From Symsagittifera roscoffensis (lineage: Eukaryota; Xenacoelomorpha; Acoela; Convolutidae), in contig NC_087070.1 of NCBI RefSeq assembly GCF_963678635.1, positions 14,325,840 through 14,389,839 of the forward strand: DNA of 64,000 bases, written 5' to 3'. Position 1 is the first letter of the stretch; each line of letters opens with the position of its first letter. The notes below the pieces were generated by a model that was not told the DNA's origin, made no database searches, and was given only the letters and a program-made list of their open reading frames with translations. A program made the position numbers and the translations under genes. Of the stretch, positions 8,876 to 23,400 are shown piece after piece.

Positions 8876-11842
8876 TCTTGAAAGTTCAACTACAAGTAGT
8901 GTTACTTAAGTAATAATTAGTTCAAACCGTTTCAGTTTGTAATTATATTTTCAAAAAATTCTCATTTTTTTCGTGTTCGTGGTTTTTGTCCTTGTTTCTG
9001 TCGGATCTTTTTTTGTTTTTTATCTGGTAAGTTTCTACTGGTTTACTTTTTAAAGCATGGGTTTTGTTCTAATTTAAAGAGTTTTTTCTATACCTGAAAC
9101 TTCACAAATTTGTAAATTTATTATGTCTGATTTTCAGTTTTTTTTCGTGTTTTTTAAATATGCAAACAGTTTCAGTTTATGATATATCGACTCATCAACT
9201 ATTTTTGCTAGGGTAAAATATATCCGTTTGGGTTTATGTGTTTCAGTTAAAATGGGTCGTGAAAACTTTAAATTTTATGAAATTTTTTTATGCCAACAGT
9301 TGTGTTTTCGGCTCATTATGTTTCGGCCAAAGTTTGCCGCCTTTGTTGCCGCGCGGTTTTCTATTTTCATTTTTAAGGGCTGCTTATAAACTTCATTCGA
9401 TACAAATATGAAGTTTTTGTAGCTGTAATTTTGCAACTTTTGTCAATATTTTTTCAAATAGTTTTTTCCTCTATAATATTTCAGTATCTTGTAGCGCTCC
9501 GCTTCGCCTCTGTGTAATTTGTGTATTAAGGTAGGGACGAAACGTCAGTGGGGACAAAATGTATGAAATTTCTTCTTAACTACGTAGCTATAAAATGAAA
9601 AATAAGCAAAATTAGGGCAGCTGTTAAAGCTTCAGAAGCTGGTTAATAACGGCACAGCTAACGTTTAAATCAGGTTTGTCATGTTTTGAACAAGGTGTTT
9701 TTAACAGACCTATTTTGAACATGTTATCAACACATCGTTTTCAACATTTTGAGCTTCCAGTTCGAATGCAGTCCTTTTTTCATACTTGGTCGAAAAAATT
9801 ACTCGACTAGGCCACGCCTATATCCTCCAATGCTGGATTGGAGCGGTGTTTCTCAGCTCCTGGACTCACCTATGAAGTGTTTCCCTATGAAGTTTTTTTG
9901 AGCGTCGAGAAGGCTGGAGAGCTGGCTTTTCTCTGGCTTTAAATCGATTAAAATGAGAATATTAATATTGGTCTAAAACCAGAACAATTTTTCTGGACAC
10001 TGCCACAGCTTTTTTTCTTGATTTTTTGGAATCTGAATCACGGCAATTCACGTTTCATTATGAGGCTGCTTTGAAAACACAGTTTGCTCTTCACCCCCAA
10101 TCAATTATGAGGGTAGAAATTTTACTTTGAGTGTAATATAATATACGAGACGTGGTGGCAACAACAAAGCTCCGTTCGTCGAGTAAAGGAGCGAAAACAT
10201 GACGCGAAAACTGCCAAACTGGAAGTGAGCGCTCAACTGTTTCGAAAAACAAATATATTATGAATTCTTGGCCAAACATTGCCACCATGCTTATTTTCTA
10301 TTCAAGAACGTCGAAAATGCATCTGAATATATAATCAATTATATAACAGTAACAAGAATATATAACTAAGTTTCTAATTTCACAAACGCAACATGTGTTG
10401 TATTACGGGGCTATTAAATATCAAACATCCCCGTGCATAATTTGATTATTGAAACAGCGTTTGATTTTTCCGCTTTAAAGATATTTTATTGTTGACAGGA
10501 TGAATCCGTACTTTAGTGACGACAGAGTTCGAGTCCCGTAGTCCAGCTGTTTTCTTACAGATGTGTTTTTTTGTACATATTGAAACTCGAAGATCCTTTT
10601 TACTGTCTTGTTGCCCACTTGTGTATTAGAATGCACAGCTTTGATTGTTTCTTTCTTGGTTCGAGGGGCCGCTGAAGACACTCATATAGTTCGTGATGGT
10701 TTTTTGTTAGAACAATTTTTTAAAATTTGATCACGCCAGATTTATTTTTTACGATTTTAATTCGGCAGTGCAATTCATTTTCTTTTGCTCAAAGGCCGGA
10801 AAATTGCTCTCTCCATTTCAAAATTGTTAAGAAAAGGCATTTAAGTTTAGATTTCCCAGCGAGATTTTCTCTAATTGGACATATTGTATGATAAAGGTGT
10901 TGATCATAAAAGTTTCTTGAATATATGATTTTTTATTCTTTTTGTTACTTTTGATACTACTAATTTTTTCAGCTAAAAAGGTCCGAAATTTCTCGAATTT
11001 CTTTAATTTTTTTCTCCCATTTTTCCGATTGTATTCGTTTTGTCTCTGTGGTATACCTTGGTAATCCACTGTAATTATCTTCCATCGAACGGCCATGCTG
11101 TTGCAGTTTTCAGACTCGAATTGAACAGTTTGCAGAAGCTTCTATTTGAGCCAATCGAACTAACTAGCTGTCGTCGACATTGGTTCCAACCGTCTACATG
11201 TTTGTATTTTTAGCCTTACTTCAGAATTGTTATTATTTCTGTTGGTAATATATCATCAGCTGCAGAAGCTCTCGTACGCCTCAGTTTTTTCAAAAAAAAA
11301 ATATGTTCAAACTCAGATTACATGAACAAGAATAACGAATCGCTATTTAAATAACTTTTCCGACCATATCTTTGATAACGACAAATTTCACCTAAAATAG
11401 CCGCTTGGTGTGCAAGTGTAACGGAATGTTTCGACCATATTCTTAATAATCTTACAAAAAAGGTTTGTTTTTCCAATTAGTTTCATTTTTTTTGTGCGCG
11501 GTGTGACGAAAGGAACTGATAAAAAGACTAGAATTTAGGTACTTCCGATATTTATAGTAAATTTCGCAAATAGGAAATCTGTTTTCTTCGAAAAATGGGT
11601 AAAAAAAAAGAAACACAAAAATTAACTGTTAAGAATTTCATTTTCTTTCCTTTTTGAATTTGGAAGTTTTTCATTTTAAAGATGGCGGTAAACTTTTTTT
11701 CAAAAATTTTTACTAGGTTTTTTAGAGCTTGAATAAAAAGTTAATGATTTTTTTACTACTAGTGTGTGGCTATCGTTCTATAACATTCCTGCTCTCTCGC
11801 TTTACTCGCTCGAAATTGGAAGAAAAATCAAAATTTTCAATT
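8876..11842. other. Unannotated AT-rich DNA left of the satellite
   Basis: Long T-rich stretches are present. A GCTCCGCTTCGCCTCTGTGT motif near 9497-9516 has close relatives near 34626 and 35170. A weak box-B-like AGTTCGAGTCCC lies at about 10527. Open frames up to 89 codons are AT-rich and lack any motif I know. I support no gene here. Confidence 0.35.
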
Positions 11843-11989
11843 TTTGTTTTAATTTTGTAATGTCGTTCGAATCAGGAGGGAAATATGGTATAGCCCTCAA
11901 CCCAGTCCTATGATTATTTGTGGTCCCTGATTTTGATTTAATTTTGTAGTGTCGTTCAAATCAGGAGGGAAAGGGCTTCAATATGATAT

Positions 11990-14340
11990 ATCCCTCAACC
12001 CAGTCCTATGATTATTTGTGGTTCCTGATTTTGTTTTAATTTTGTAGTGTCGTTCAAATCAGGAGGGAAAGAGCTTCAATATGATATAGCCCTCAACCCA
12101 GTCCTATGATTATTTGTGGCTCCTGATTTTGTTTTAATTTTGTAGTGTCGTTCGAATCAGGAGGGAAAGGGTTTTAATATGATATAGCCGTCAACCCAGT
12201 CCTATGATTATTTTTGGTTCCTGATTTTGTTGTAATTTTGTGGTGTCGTTCAAATCAGGAGGGGAAGGGCTTCAATATGATATATCTCTCAACCCAGTCC
12301 TATGATTATTTGTGGTCCCTGATTTTGATTTAATTTTGTAGTGTCGTTCGAATCAGGAGTGAAAGGGCTTTAATATGATATAGCCGTCAACCCAGTCCTA
12401 TGATTACTTTTGGTTCCTGATTTTGTTTTAATTTTGTGGTGTCGTTCAAATCAGGAGGGAAAGGGCTTCAATATGATATAGCTCTCAACCCAGTCCTATG
12501 ATTATTTGTGGTCCCTGATTTTGATTTAATTTTGTAGTGTCGTTCAAATCAGGAGGGAAAGGGCTTCAATATGATATAGCCCTCAACCCAGTCCTTTGAA
12601 TATTTGTGGTTCCTGATTTTGTTTTAATTTTGTAGTGTCGTTCGAATCAGGAGGGAAAGGGCTTTAATATGATATAGCCGTCAACCCAGTCCTATGATTA
12701 TTTTTGGTTCCTGATTTTGTTTCAAATTTGTGGTGTCGTTCAAATCAGGAGGGAAAGGGCTTCAATATGATATAGCTCTCAACCCAGTCCTATGATTTTT
12801 TGTTGTTCCTAATTTTGTTTTAACTTTGTAGTGTCGTTCAAATCAGGAGGGAAAGGGCTTTAATATGATATAGCCCTCAACCCAGTCCTATGATTATTTG
12901 TGGTTCCTGATTTTGTTTTAATTTTGTAGTGTCGTTCAAATCAGGAGGGAAAGGGCTTCAATATGATATAGCCCTCGACCCAGTCCTATGATTATTTGTG
13001 GCTCCTGATTTTGTTTTAATTTTGTAGTGTCGTTCGAATCAGGAGGGAAAGGGTTTTAATATGATATAGCCGTCAACCCAGTCCTATGATTACTTTTGGT
13101 TCCTGATTTTGTTTTAATTTTGTGGTGTCGTTCAAATCAGGAGGGGAAGGGCTTCAATATGATATATCCCTCAACCCAGTCCTATGATTATTTGTGGTTC
13201 CTGATTTTGTTTTAATTTTGTAGTGTCGTTCAAATCAGGAGGGAAAGAGCTTCAATATGATATAGCCCTCAACCCAGTCCTATGATTATTTGTGGCTCCT
13301 GATTTTGTTTTAATTTTGTAGTGTCGTTCGAATCAGGAGGGAAAGGGTTTTAATATGATATAGCCGTCAACCCAGTCCTATGATTATTTTTGGTTCCTGA
13401 TTTTGTTGTAATTTTGTGGTGTCGTTCAAATCAGGAGGGGAAGGGCTTCAATATGATATATCTCTCAACCCAGTCCTATGATTATTTGTGGTCCCTGATT
13501 TTGATTTAATTTTGTAGTGTCGTTCGAATCAGGAGTGAAAGGGCTTTAATATGATATAGCCGTCAACCCAGTCCTATGATTACTTTTGGTTCCTGATTTT
13601 GTTTTAATTTTGTGGTGTCGTTCAAATCAGGAGGGAAAGGGCTTCAATATGATATAGCTCTCAACCCAGTCCTATGATTATTTGTGGTCCCTGATTTTGA
13701 TTTAATTTTGTAGTGTCGTTCAAATCAGGAGGGAAAGGGCTTCAATATGATATAGCCCTCAACCCAGTCCTTTGAATATTTGTGGTTCCTGATTTTGTTT
13801 TAATTTTGTAGTGTCGTTCGAATCAGGAGGGAAAGGGCTTTAATATGATATAGCCGTCAACCCAGTCCTATGATTATTTTTGGTTCCTGATTTTGTTTCA
13901 AATTTGTGGTGTCGTTCAAATCAGGAGGGAAAGGGCTTCAATATGATATAGCTCTCAACCCAGTCCTATGATTTTTTGTTGTTCCTAATTTTGTTTTAAC
14001 TTTGTAGTGTCGTTCAAATCAGGAGGGAAAGGGCTTTAATATGATATAGCCCTCAACCCAGTCCTATGATTATTTGTGGTTCCTGATTTTGTTTTAATTT
14101 TGTAGTGTCGTTCAAATCAGGAGGGAAAGGGCTTCAATATGATATAGCCCTCGACCCAGTCCTATGATTATTTGTGGCTCCTGATTTTGTTTTAATTTTG
14201 TAGTGTCGTTCGAATCAGGAGGGAAAGGGTTTTAATATGATATAGCCGTCAACCCAGTCCTATGATTACTTTTGGTTCCTGATTTTGTTTTAATTTTGTG
14301 GTGTCGTTCAAATCAGGAGGGGAAGGGCTTCAATATGATA
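11990..14340 (+). repeat. Higher-order repeat domain, 12-monomer (1,176-bp) unit, two copies
   Basis: Marker variants recur exactly 1,176 bp apart: GGAAAGAGCTTC (GAGC at 12071 and 13247) and TTTTGTTGTAATTTTG (12225 and 13401). The two 12-mers looked identical wherever I compared them. The last part of the second copy merges into the 9-monomer domain that follows. Confidence 0.85.
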
Positions 14341-17300
14341 TATCTCAACCCAGTCCTATGATTATTTGTGGTCCCTGATTTTGATTTAATTTTGTATTGT
14401 CGTTCGAATCAGGAGTGAAAGGGCTTTAATATGATATAGCCGTCAACCCAGTCCTATGATTATTTTTGGTTCCTGATTTTGTTTTAATTTTGTGGTGTCG
14501 TTCAAATCAGGAGGGAAAGGGCTTCAATATGATATAGCTCTCAACCCAGTCCTATGATTATTTGTGGTCCCTGATTTTGATTTAATTTTGTAGTGTCGTT
14601 CAAATCAGGAGGGAAAGGGCTTCAATATGATATAGCCCTCAACCCAGTCCTTTGAATATTTGTGGTTCCTGATTTTGTTTTAATTTTGTAGTGTCGTTCG
14701 AATCAGGAGGGAAAGGGCTTTAATATGATATAGCCGTCAACCCAGTCCTATGATTATTTTTGGTTCCTGATTTTGTTTCAAATTTGTGGTGTCGTTCAAA
14801 TCAGGAGGGAAAGGGCTTCAATATGATATAGCTCTCAACCCAGTCCTATGATTTTTTGTTGTTCCTAATTTTGTTTTAACTTTGTAGTGTCGTTCAAATC
14901 AGGAGGGAAAGGGCTTTAATATGATATAGCCCTCAACCCAGTCCTATGATTATTTGTGGTTCCTGATTTTGTTTTAATTTTGTAGTGTCGTTCAAATCAG
15001 GAGGGAAAGGGCTTCAATATGATATAGCCCTCGACCCAGTCCTATGATTATTTGTGGCTCCTGATTTTGTTTTAATTTTGTAGTGTCGTTCGAATCAGGA
15101 GGGAAAGGGTTTTAATATGATATAGCCGTCAACCCAGTCCTATGATTACTTTTGGTTCCTGATTTTGTTTTAATTTTGTGGTGTCGTTCAAATCAGGAGG
15201 GGAAGGGCTTCAATATGATATATCTCAACCCAGTCCTATGATTATTTGTGGTCCCTGATTTTGATTTAATTTTGTATTGTCGTTCGAATCAGGAGTGAAA
15301 GGGCTTTAATATGATATAGCCGTCAACCCAGTCCTATGATTATTTTTGGTTCCTGATTTTGTTTTAATTTTGTGGTGTCGTTCAAATCAGGAGGGAAAGG
15401 GCTTCAATATGATATAGCTCTCAACCCAGTCCTATGATTATTTGTGGTCCCTGATTTTGATTTAATTTTGTAGTGTCGTTCAAATCAGGAGGGAAAGGGC
15501 TTCAATATGATATAGCCCTCAACCCAGTCCTTTGAATATTTGTGGTTCCTGATTTTGTTTTAATTTTGTAGTGTCGTTCGAATCAGGAGGGAAAGGGCTT
15601 TAATATGATATAGCCGTCAACCCAGTCCTATGATTATTTTTGGTTCCTGATTTTGTTTCAAATTTGTGGTGTCGTTCAAATCAGGAGGGAAAGGGCTTCA
15701 ATATGATATAGCTCTCAACCCAGTCCTATGATTTTTTGTTGTTCCTAATTTTGTTTTAACTTTGTAGTGTCGTTCAAATCAGGAGGGAAAGGGCTTTAAT
15801 ATGATATAGCCCTCAACCCAGTCCTATGATTATTTGTGGTTCCTGATTTTGTTTTAATTTTGTAGTGTCGTTCAAATCAGGAGGGAAAGGGCTTCAATAT
15901 GATATAGCCCTCGACCCAGTCCTATGATTATTTGTGGCTCCTGATTTTGTTTTAATTTTGTAGTGTCGTTCGAATCAGGAGGGAAAGGGTTTTAATATGA
16001 TATAGCCGTCAACCCAGTCCTATGATTACTTTTGGTTCCTGATTTTGTTTTAATTTTGTGGTGTCGTTCAAATCAGGAGGGGAAGGGCTTCAATATGATA
16101 TATCTCAACCCAGTCCTATGATTATTTGTGGTCCCTGATTTTGATTTAATTTTGTATTGTCGTTCGAATCAGGAGTGAAAGGGCTTTAATATGATATAGC
16201 CGTCAACCCAGTCCTATGATTATTTTTGGTTCCTGATTTTGTTTTAATTTTGTGGTGTCGTTCAAATCAGGAGGGAAAGGGCTTCAATATGATATAGCTC
16301 TCAACCCAGTCCTATGATTATTTGTGGTCCCTGATTTTGATTTAATTTTGTAGTGTCGTTCAAATCAGGAGGGAAAGGGCTTCAATATGATATAGCCCTC
16401 AACCCAGTCCTTTGAATATTTGTGGTTCCTGATTTTGTTTTAATTTTGTAGTGTCGTTCGAATCAGGAGGGAAAGGGCTTTAATATGATATAGCCGTCAA
16501 CCCAGTCCTATGATTATTTTTGGTTCCTGATTTTGTTTCAAATTTGTGGTGTCGTTCAAATCAGGAGGGAAAGGGCTTCAATATGATATAGCTCTCAACC
16601 CAGTCCTATGATTTTTTGTTGTTCCTAATTTTGTTTTAACTTTGTAGTGTCGTTCAAATCAGGAGGGAAAGGGCTTTAATATGATATAGCCCTCAACCCA
16701 GTCCTATGATTATTTGTGGTTCCTGATTTTGTTTTAATTTTGTAGTGTCGTTCAAATCAGGAGGGAAAGGGCTTCAATATGATATAGCCCTCGACCCAGT
16801 CCTATGATTATTTGTGGCTCCTGATTTTGTTTTAATTTTGTAGTGTCGTTCGAATCAGGAGGGAAAGGGTTTTAATATGATATAGCCGTCAACCCAGTCC
16901 TATGATTACTTTTGGTTCCTGATTTTGTTTTAATTTTGTGGTGTCGTTCAAATCAGGAGGGGAAGGGCTTCAATATGATATATCTCAACCCAGTCCTATG
17001 ATTATTTGTGGTCCCTGATTTTGATTTAATTTTGTATTGTCGTTCGAATCAGGAGTGAAAGGGCTTTATTATGATATAGCCGTCAACCCAGTCCTATGAT
17101 TATTTTTGGTTCCTGATTTTGTTTTAATTTTGTGGTGTCGTTCAAATCAGGAGGGAAAGGGCTTCAATATGATATAGCTCTCAACCCAGTCCTATGATTA
17201 TTTGTGGTCCCTGATTTTGATTTAATTTTGTAGTGTCGTTCAAATCAGGAGGGAAAGGGCTTCAATATGATATAGCCCTCAACCCAGTCCTTTGAATATT
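14341..17300 (+). repeat. Higher-order repeat domain, 9-monomer (880-bp) unit
   Basis: A 2-bp-deleted variant, ATATATCTCAACC, recurs at 14341, 15221, 16101 and 16981 (start of TATCTCAACC), exactly 880 bp apart. That is nine monomers minus 2 bp. The first 120 bases after each of the first three markers are identical. The fourth copy starts to diverge (CTTTATTATG near 17066, GAAACGGCTT near 17352). The 9-mer equals the preceding 12-mer with three monomers removed. Confidence 0.88.
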
Positions 17301-20300
17301 TGTGGTTCCTGATTTTGTTTTAATTTTGTAGTGTCGTTCGAATCAGGAGGGAAACGGCTTTAATATGATATAGCCGTCAACCCAGTCCTATGATTGTTTT
17401 TGGTTCCTGATTTTGTTTCAAATTTGTGGTGTCGTTCAAATAAGGAGGGAAAGGGCTTCAATATGATATAGCTCTCAACCCAGTCCTATGATTATTTGTG
17501 GTCCCTGATTTTGATTTAATTTTGTAGTGTCGTTCAAATCAGGAGGGAAAGGGCTTCAATATGATAAAGCCCTCAACCCAGTCCTATGATTATTTGTGGT
17601 CCCTGATTTTGATTTAATTTTGTAGTGTCGTTTGAATCAGGAGTGAAAGGGCTTTAATATGATATAGCCGTCAACCCAGTCCTATGATTATTTTTGGTTC
17701 CTGATTTTGTTTTAATTTTGTGGTGTCGTTCAAATCAGGAGGGAAAGGGCTTCAATATGATATAGCTCCCAACCCAGTCCTAAGATTTTTTGTGGTCCCT
17801 GATTTTGATTAAATTTTGTAGTGTCGTTCAAATCAGGAGGGTAAGGGCTTCAATATGATATAGCCCTCAACCCAGTCCTTTGAATATTTGTGGTTCCTGA
17901 TTTTGTTTTAGTTTTGTAATGTCGTTCAAATCAGGAGGGAAAGGGCTTCAATATGATATAGCCCTCAGCCCAGTCCTATGATTATTTGTGGTTCCTGATT
18001 TTGTTTTAATTTTGTAGTGTCGTTCGAATCAGGAAGGAAAGGGCTTTAATATGATATAGCCGTCAACCGAGTCCTATGATTATTTTTGGTTCCTGATTTT
18101 GTTTCAAAATTGTGGTGTCGTTCAAATCAGGAGGGAAAGGGCTTTAATATGATATAGCTCTCAACCCAGTCCTATGATTATTTGTGATCCCTGATTTTGA
18201 TTTAATTTTGTAGTGTCGTTCAAATCAGGAGGGAAAGGGCTTCAATATGATATAGCCCTCAACCCAGTCCTATGATTATTTGTGGTTCCTGATTTTGTTT
18301 TAATTTGTAGTGTCGTTCAAATCAGGAGGGAAAGGGCTTCAATATGATATAGCCCTCAACCCAGTCCTATGATTGTTTTTGGTTCCTGATTTTGTTTCAA
18401 ATTTGTGGTGTCGTTCAAATCAGGAGGGAAAGGGCTTCAATATGATATAGCTCTCAACCCAGTCCTATGATTATTTGTTGTCCCTGATTTTGATTTAATT
18501 TTGTAGTGTCGTTCAAATCAGGAGGAAAAGGGCTTCAATATGATATAGCCCTCAACCCAGTCCTATGATTACTTGTGGTTCCTGATTTTGTTTTAATTTT
18601 GTAGTGTCGTTCAAATCAGGAGGGAAAGGGCTTCAATATGATATAGCCCTCAACCCAGTCCTATGATTATTTGTGGTCCCTGATTTTGTTTTTTTCATTT
18701 TCGTAGTGTCGTTCAAATCAGGAGGGAAAGGGCTTCAATATGATATAGCCCTCAACCCAGTCCTATGATTATTTGTGGTTCCTGATTTTGTTTTAATTTT
18801 GTAGTGTCGTTCGAATCAGGAGGGAAAGGGCTTCAATATGATATAGCCCTCAACCCAGTCCTATGATTATTTATGGTGCCTGATTTTGATTTAATTTTGT
18901 AGTGTCGTTCAAATCAGGAGGGAAAGAGCTTCAATATGATATAGCTCTCAGCCCAGTCCTATGATTATTTGTGGTCCCTGATTTTGATTTAATTTTGTAG
19001 TGTCGTTCAAATCAGGAGGTAAAGGGCTTCAATATGATATAGCCCTCAACCCAGTCCTATGATTTTTTGTGGTTCCTGATTTTGTTTTAATTTTGTAGTG
19101 TCGTTCAAATCAGGAGGGAAAGGGCTTCAATATGATATAGCCCTCAACCCAGTCCTATGATTATTTTTGGTTCCTGATTTTGTTTCAAAATTGTGGTGTC
19201 GTTCAAATCAGGAGGGAAAGGGCTTTAATATGATATAGCTCTCAACCCAGTCCTATGATTATTTGTGGTCCCTGATTTTGATTTAATTTTGTAGTGTCGT
19301 TCAAATCAGGAGGGAAAGGGCTTCAATATGATATAGCCCTCAACCCAGTCCTATGATTATTTGTGGTTCCTGATTTTGTTTTAATTTGTAGTGTCGTTCA
19401 AATCAGGAGGGAAAGGGCTTCAATATGATATAGCCCTCAACCCAGTCCTATGATTGTTTTTGGTTCCTGATTTTGTTTCAAATTTGTGGTGTCGTTCAAA
19501 TCAGGAGAAAAAGGGCTTCAATATGATATAGCTCTCAACCCAGTCCTATGATTATTTGTTGTCCCTGATTTTGATTTAATTTTGTAGTGTCGTTCAAATC
19601 AGGAGGAAAAGGGCTTCAATATGATATAACCCTCAACCCAGTCCTATGATTACTTGTGGCTCCTGATTTTGTTTTAATTTTGTAGTGTCGTTCAAATCAG
19701 GAGGGAAAGGGCTTCAATATGATATAGCCCTCAACCCAGTCCTATGATTATTTGTGGTCCCTGATTTTGTTTTTTTTATTTTCGTAGTGTCGTTCAAATC
19801 AGGAGGGAAAGGGCTTCAATATGATATAGCCCTCAACCCAGTCCTATGATTATTTGTGGTTCCTGATTTTGTTTTAATTTTGTAGTGTCGTTCGAATCAG
19901 GAGGGAAAGGGCTTCAATATGATATAGCCCTCAACCCAGTCCTATGATTATTTATGGTGCCTGATTTTGATTTAATTTTGTAGTGTCGTTCAAATCAGGA
20001 GGGAAAGGGCTTCAATATGATATAGCTCTCAACCCAGTCCTATGATTATTTGTTGTCCCTGATTTTGATTTAATTTTGTAGTGTCGTTCAAATCAGGAGG
20101 AAAAGGGCTTCAATATGATATAGCCCTCAACCCAGTCCTATGATTACTTGTGGTTCCTGATTTTGTTTTAATTTTGTAGTGTCGTTCAAATCAGGAGGGA
20201 AAGGGCTTCAATATGATATAGCCCTCAACCCAGTCCTATGATTATTTGTGGTCTCTGATTTTGTTTTTTTTATTTTCGTAGTGTCGTTCAAATCAGGAGG

Positions 20301-23300
20301 GAAAGGGCTTCAATATGATATAGCCCTCAACCCAGTCCTATGATTATTTGTGGTTCCTGATTTTGTTTTAATTTTGTAGTGTCGTTCAAATCAGGAGGTA
20401 AAGGGCTTCAATATGATATAGCCCTCAACCCAGTCCTATGATTATTTGTGGTTCCTGATTTTGTTTTAATTTTGTAGTGTCGTTCAAATCAGGAGGGAAA
20501 GGGCTTCAATATGATATAGCCCTCAACCCAGTCCTATGATTATTTTTGGTTCCTGATTTTGTTTCAAATTTGTGGTGTCGTTCAAATCAGGAGGGAAAGA
20601 GCTTCAATATGATATAGCTCTCAGCCCAGTCCTATGATTATTTGTGGTCCCTGATTTTGATTCAATTTTGTAGTGTCGTTCAAATCAGGAGGTAAAGGGC
20701 TTCAATATGATATAGCCCTCAACCCAGTCCTATGATTATTTGTGGTTCCTGATTTTGTTTTAATTTTGTAGTGTCGTTCAAATCAGGAGGGAAAGGGCTT
20801 CAATATGATATAGCCCTCAACCCAGTCCTATGATTACTTTTGGTTTCTGATTTTGTTTCAAAATTGTGGTGTCGTTCAAATCAGGAGGGAAAGGGCTTTA
20901 ATATGATATAGCTCTCAACCCAGTCCTATGATTATTTGTGGTCCCTGATTTTGATTTAATTTTGTAGTGTCGTTCAAATCAGGAGGGAAAGGGCTTCAAT
21001 ATGATATAGCCCTCAACCCAGTCCTATGATTATTTGTGGTTCCTGATTTTGTTTTAATTTGTAGTGTCGTTCAAATCAGGAGGGAAAGGGCTTCAATATG
21101 ATATAGCCCTCAACCCAGTCCTATGATTGTTTTTGGTTCCTGATTTTGTTTCAAATTTGTGGTGTCGTTCAAATCAGGAGGGAAAGGGCTTCAACATGAT
21201 ATAGCTCTCAACCCAGTCCTATGATTATTTGTTGTCCCTGATTTTGATTTAATTTTGTAGTGTCGTTCAAATCAGGAGGAAAAGGGCTTCAATATGATAT
21301 AACCCTCAACCCAGTCCTATGATTACTTGTGGTTCCTGATTTTGTTTTAATTTTGTAGTGTCGTTCAAATCAGGAGGGAAAGGGCTTCAATATGATATAG
21401 CCCTCAACCCAGTCCTATGATTATTTGTGGTCCCTGATTTTGTTTTTTTTATTTTCGTAGTGTCGTTCAAATCAGGAGGGAAAGGGCTTCAATATGATAT
21501 AGCCCTCAACCCAGTCCTATGATTATTTGTGGTTCCTGATTTTGTTTTAATTTTGTAGTGTCGTTCGAATCAGGAGGGAAAGGGCTTCAATATGATATAG
21601 CCCTCAACCCAGTCCTATGATTATTTATGGTGCCTGATTTTGATTTAATTTTGTAGTGTCGTTCAAATCAGGAGGGAAAGAGCTTCAATATGATATAGCT
21701 CTCAGCCCAGTCCTATGATTATTTGTGGTCCCTGATTTTGATTCAATTTTGTAGTGTCGTTCAAATCAGGAGGGAAAGGGCTTCAATATGATATAGCTCT
21801 CAACCCAGTCCTATGATTATTTGTTGTCCCTGATTTTGATTTAATTTTGTAGTGTCGTTCAAATCAGGAGGAAAAGGGCTTCAATATGATATAGCCCTCA
21901 ACCCAGTCCTATGATTACTTGTGGTTCCTGATTTTGTTTTAATTTTGTAGTGTCGTTCAAATCAGGAGGGAAAGGGCTTCAATATGATATAGCCCTCAAC
22001 CCAGTCCTATGATTATTTGTGGTCCCTGATTTTGTTTTTTTTATTTTCGTAGTGTCGTTCAAATCAGGAGGGAAAGGGCTTCAATATGATATAGCCCTCA
22101 ACCCAGTCCTATGATTATTTGTGGTTCCTGATTTTGTTTTAATTTTGTAGTGTCGTTCGAATCAGGAGGGAAAGGGCTTCAATATGATATAGCCCTCAAC
22201 CCAGTCCTATGATTATTTATGGTGCCTGATTTTGATTTAATTTTGTAGTGTCGTTCAAATCAGGAGGGAAAGAGCTTCAATATGATATAGCTCTCAGCCC
22301 AGTCCTATGATTATTTGTGGTCCCTGATTTTGATTCAATTTTGTAGTGTCGTTCAAATCAGGAGGTAAAGGGCTTCAATATGATATAGCCCTCAACCCAG
22401 TCCTATGATTATTTGTGGTTCCTGATTTTGTTTTAATTTTGTAGTGTCGTTCAAATCAGGAGGGAAAGGGCTTCAATATGATATAGCCCTTAACCCAGTC
22501 CTATGATTATTTTTGGTTCCTGATTTTGTTTCAAATTTGTGGTGTCGTTCAAATCAGGAGGGAAAGAGCTTCAATATGATATAGCTCTCAGCCCAGTCCT
22601 ATGATTATTTGTGGTCCCTGATTTTGATTCAATTTTGTAGTGTCGTTCAAATCAGGAGGTAAAGGGCTTCAATATGATATAGCCCTCAACCCAGTCCTAT
22701 GATTATTTGTGGTTCCTGATTTTGTTTTAATTTTGTAGTGTCGTTCAAATCAGGAGGGAAAGGGCTTCAATATGATATAGCCCTCAACCCAGTCCTATGA
22801 TTACTTTTGGTTCCTGATTTTGTTTCAAAATTGTGGTGTCGTTCAAATCAGGAGGGAAAGGGCTTTAATATGATATAGCTCTCAACCCAGTCCTATGATT
22901 ATTTGTGGTCCCTGATTTTGATTTAATTTTGTAGTGTCGTTCAAATCAGGAGGGAAAGGGCTTCAATATGATATAGCCCTCAACCCAGTCCTATGATTAT
23001 TTGTGGTTCCTGATTTTGTTTTAATTTGTAGTGTCGTTCAAATCAGGAGGGAAAGGGCTTCAATATGATATAGCCCTCAACCCAGTCCTATGATTGTTTT
23101 TGGTTCCTGATTTTGTTTCAAATTTGTGGTGTCGTTCAAATCAGGAGGGAAAGGGCTTCAATATGATATAGCTCTCAACCCAGTCCTATGATTATTTGTT
23201 GTCCCTGATTTTGATTTAATTTTGTAGTGTCGTTCAAATCAGGAGGAAAAGGGCTTCAATATGATATAGCCCTCAACCCAGTCCTATGATTACTTGTGGT

Positions 23301-23400
23301 TCCTGATTTTGTTTTAATTTTGTAGTGTCGTTCAAATCAGGAGGGAAAGGGCTTCAATATGATATAGCCCTCAACCCAGTCCTATGATTATTTGTGGTCC
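17301..23400 (+). repeat. Satellite domain with mixed-length higher-order blocks
   Basis: The T-run spacer variant ending ATTTTCGTAG recurs near 18695, 19780, 20270, 21455, 22045 and 23420. These intervals are near 11, 5, 12, 6 and 14 monomers. Blocks are clearly related but of unequal length, as expected from unequal exchange in several registers. Confidence 0.7.

Noticed and set aside
10475-10681. Minus-strand 68-codon frame and box-B-like AGTTCGAGTCCC at about 10527
   Set aside because: There is no partner box A or T-arm pairing for a tRNA and no motif in the peptide.
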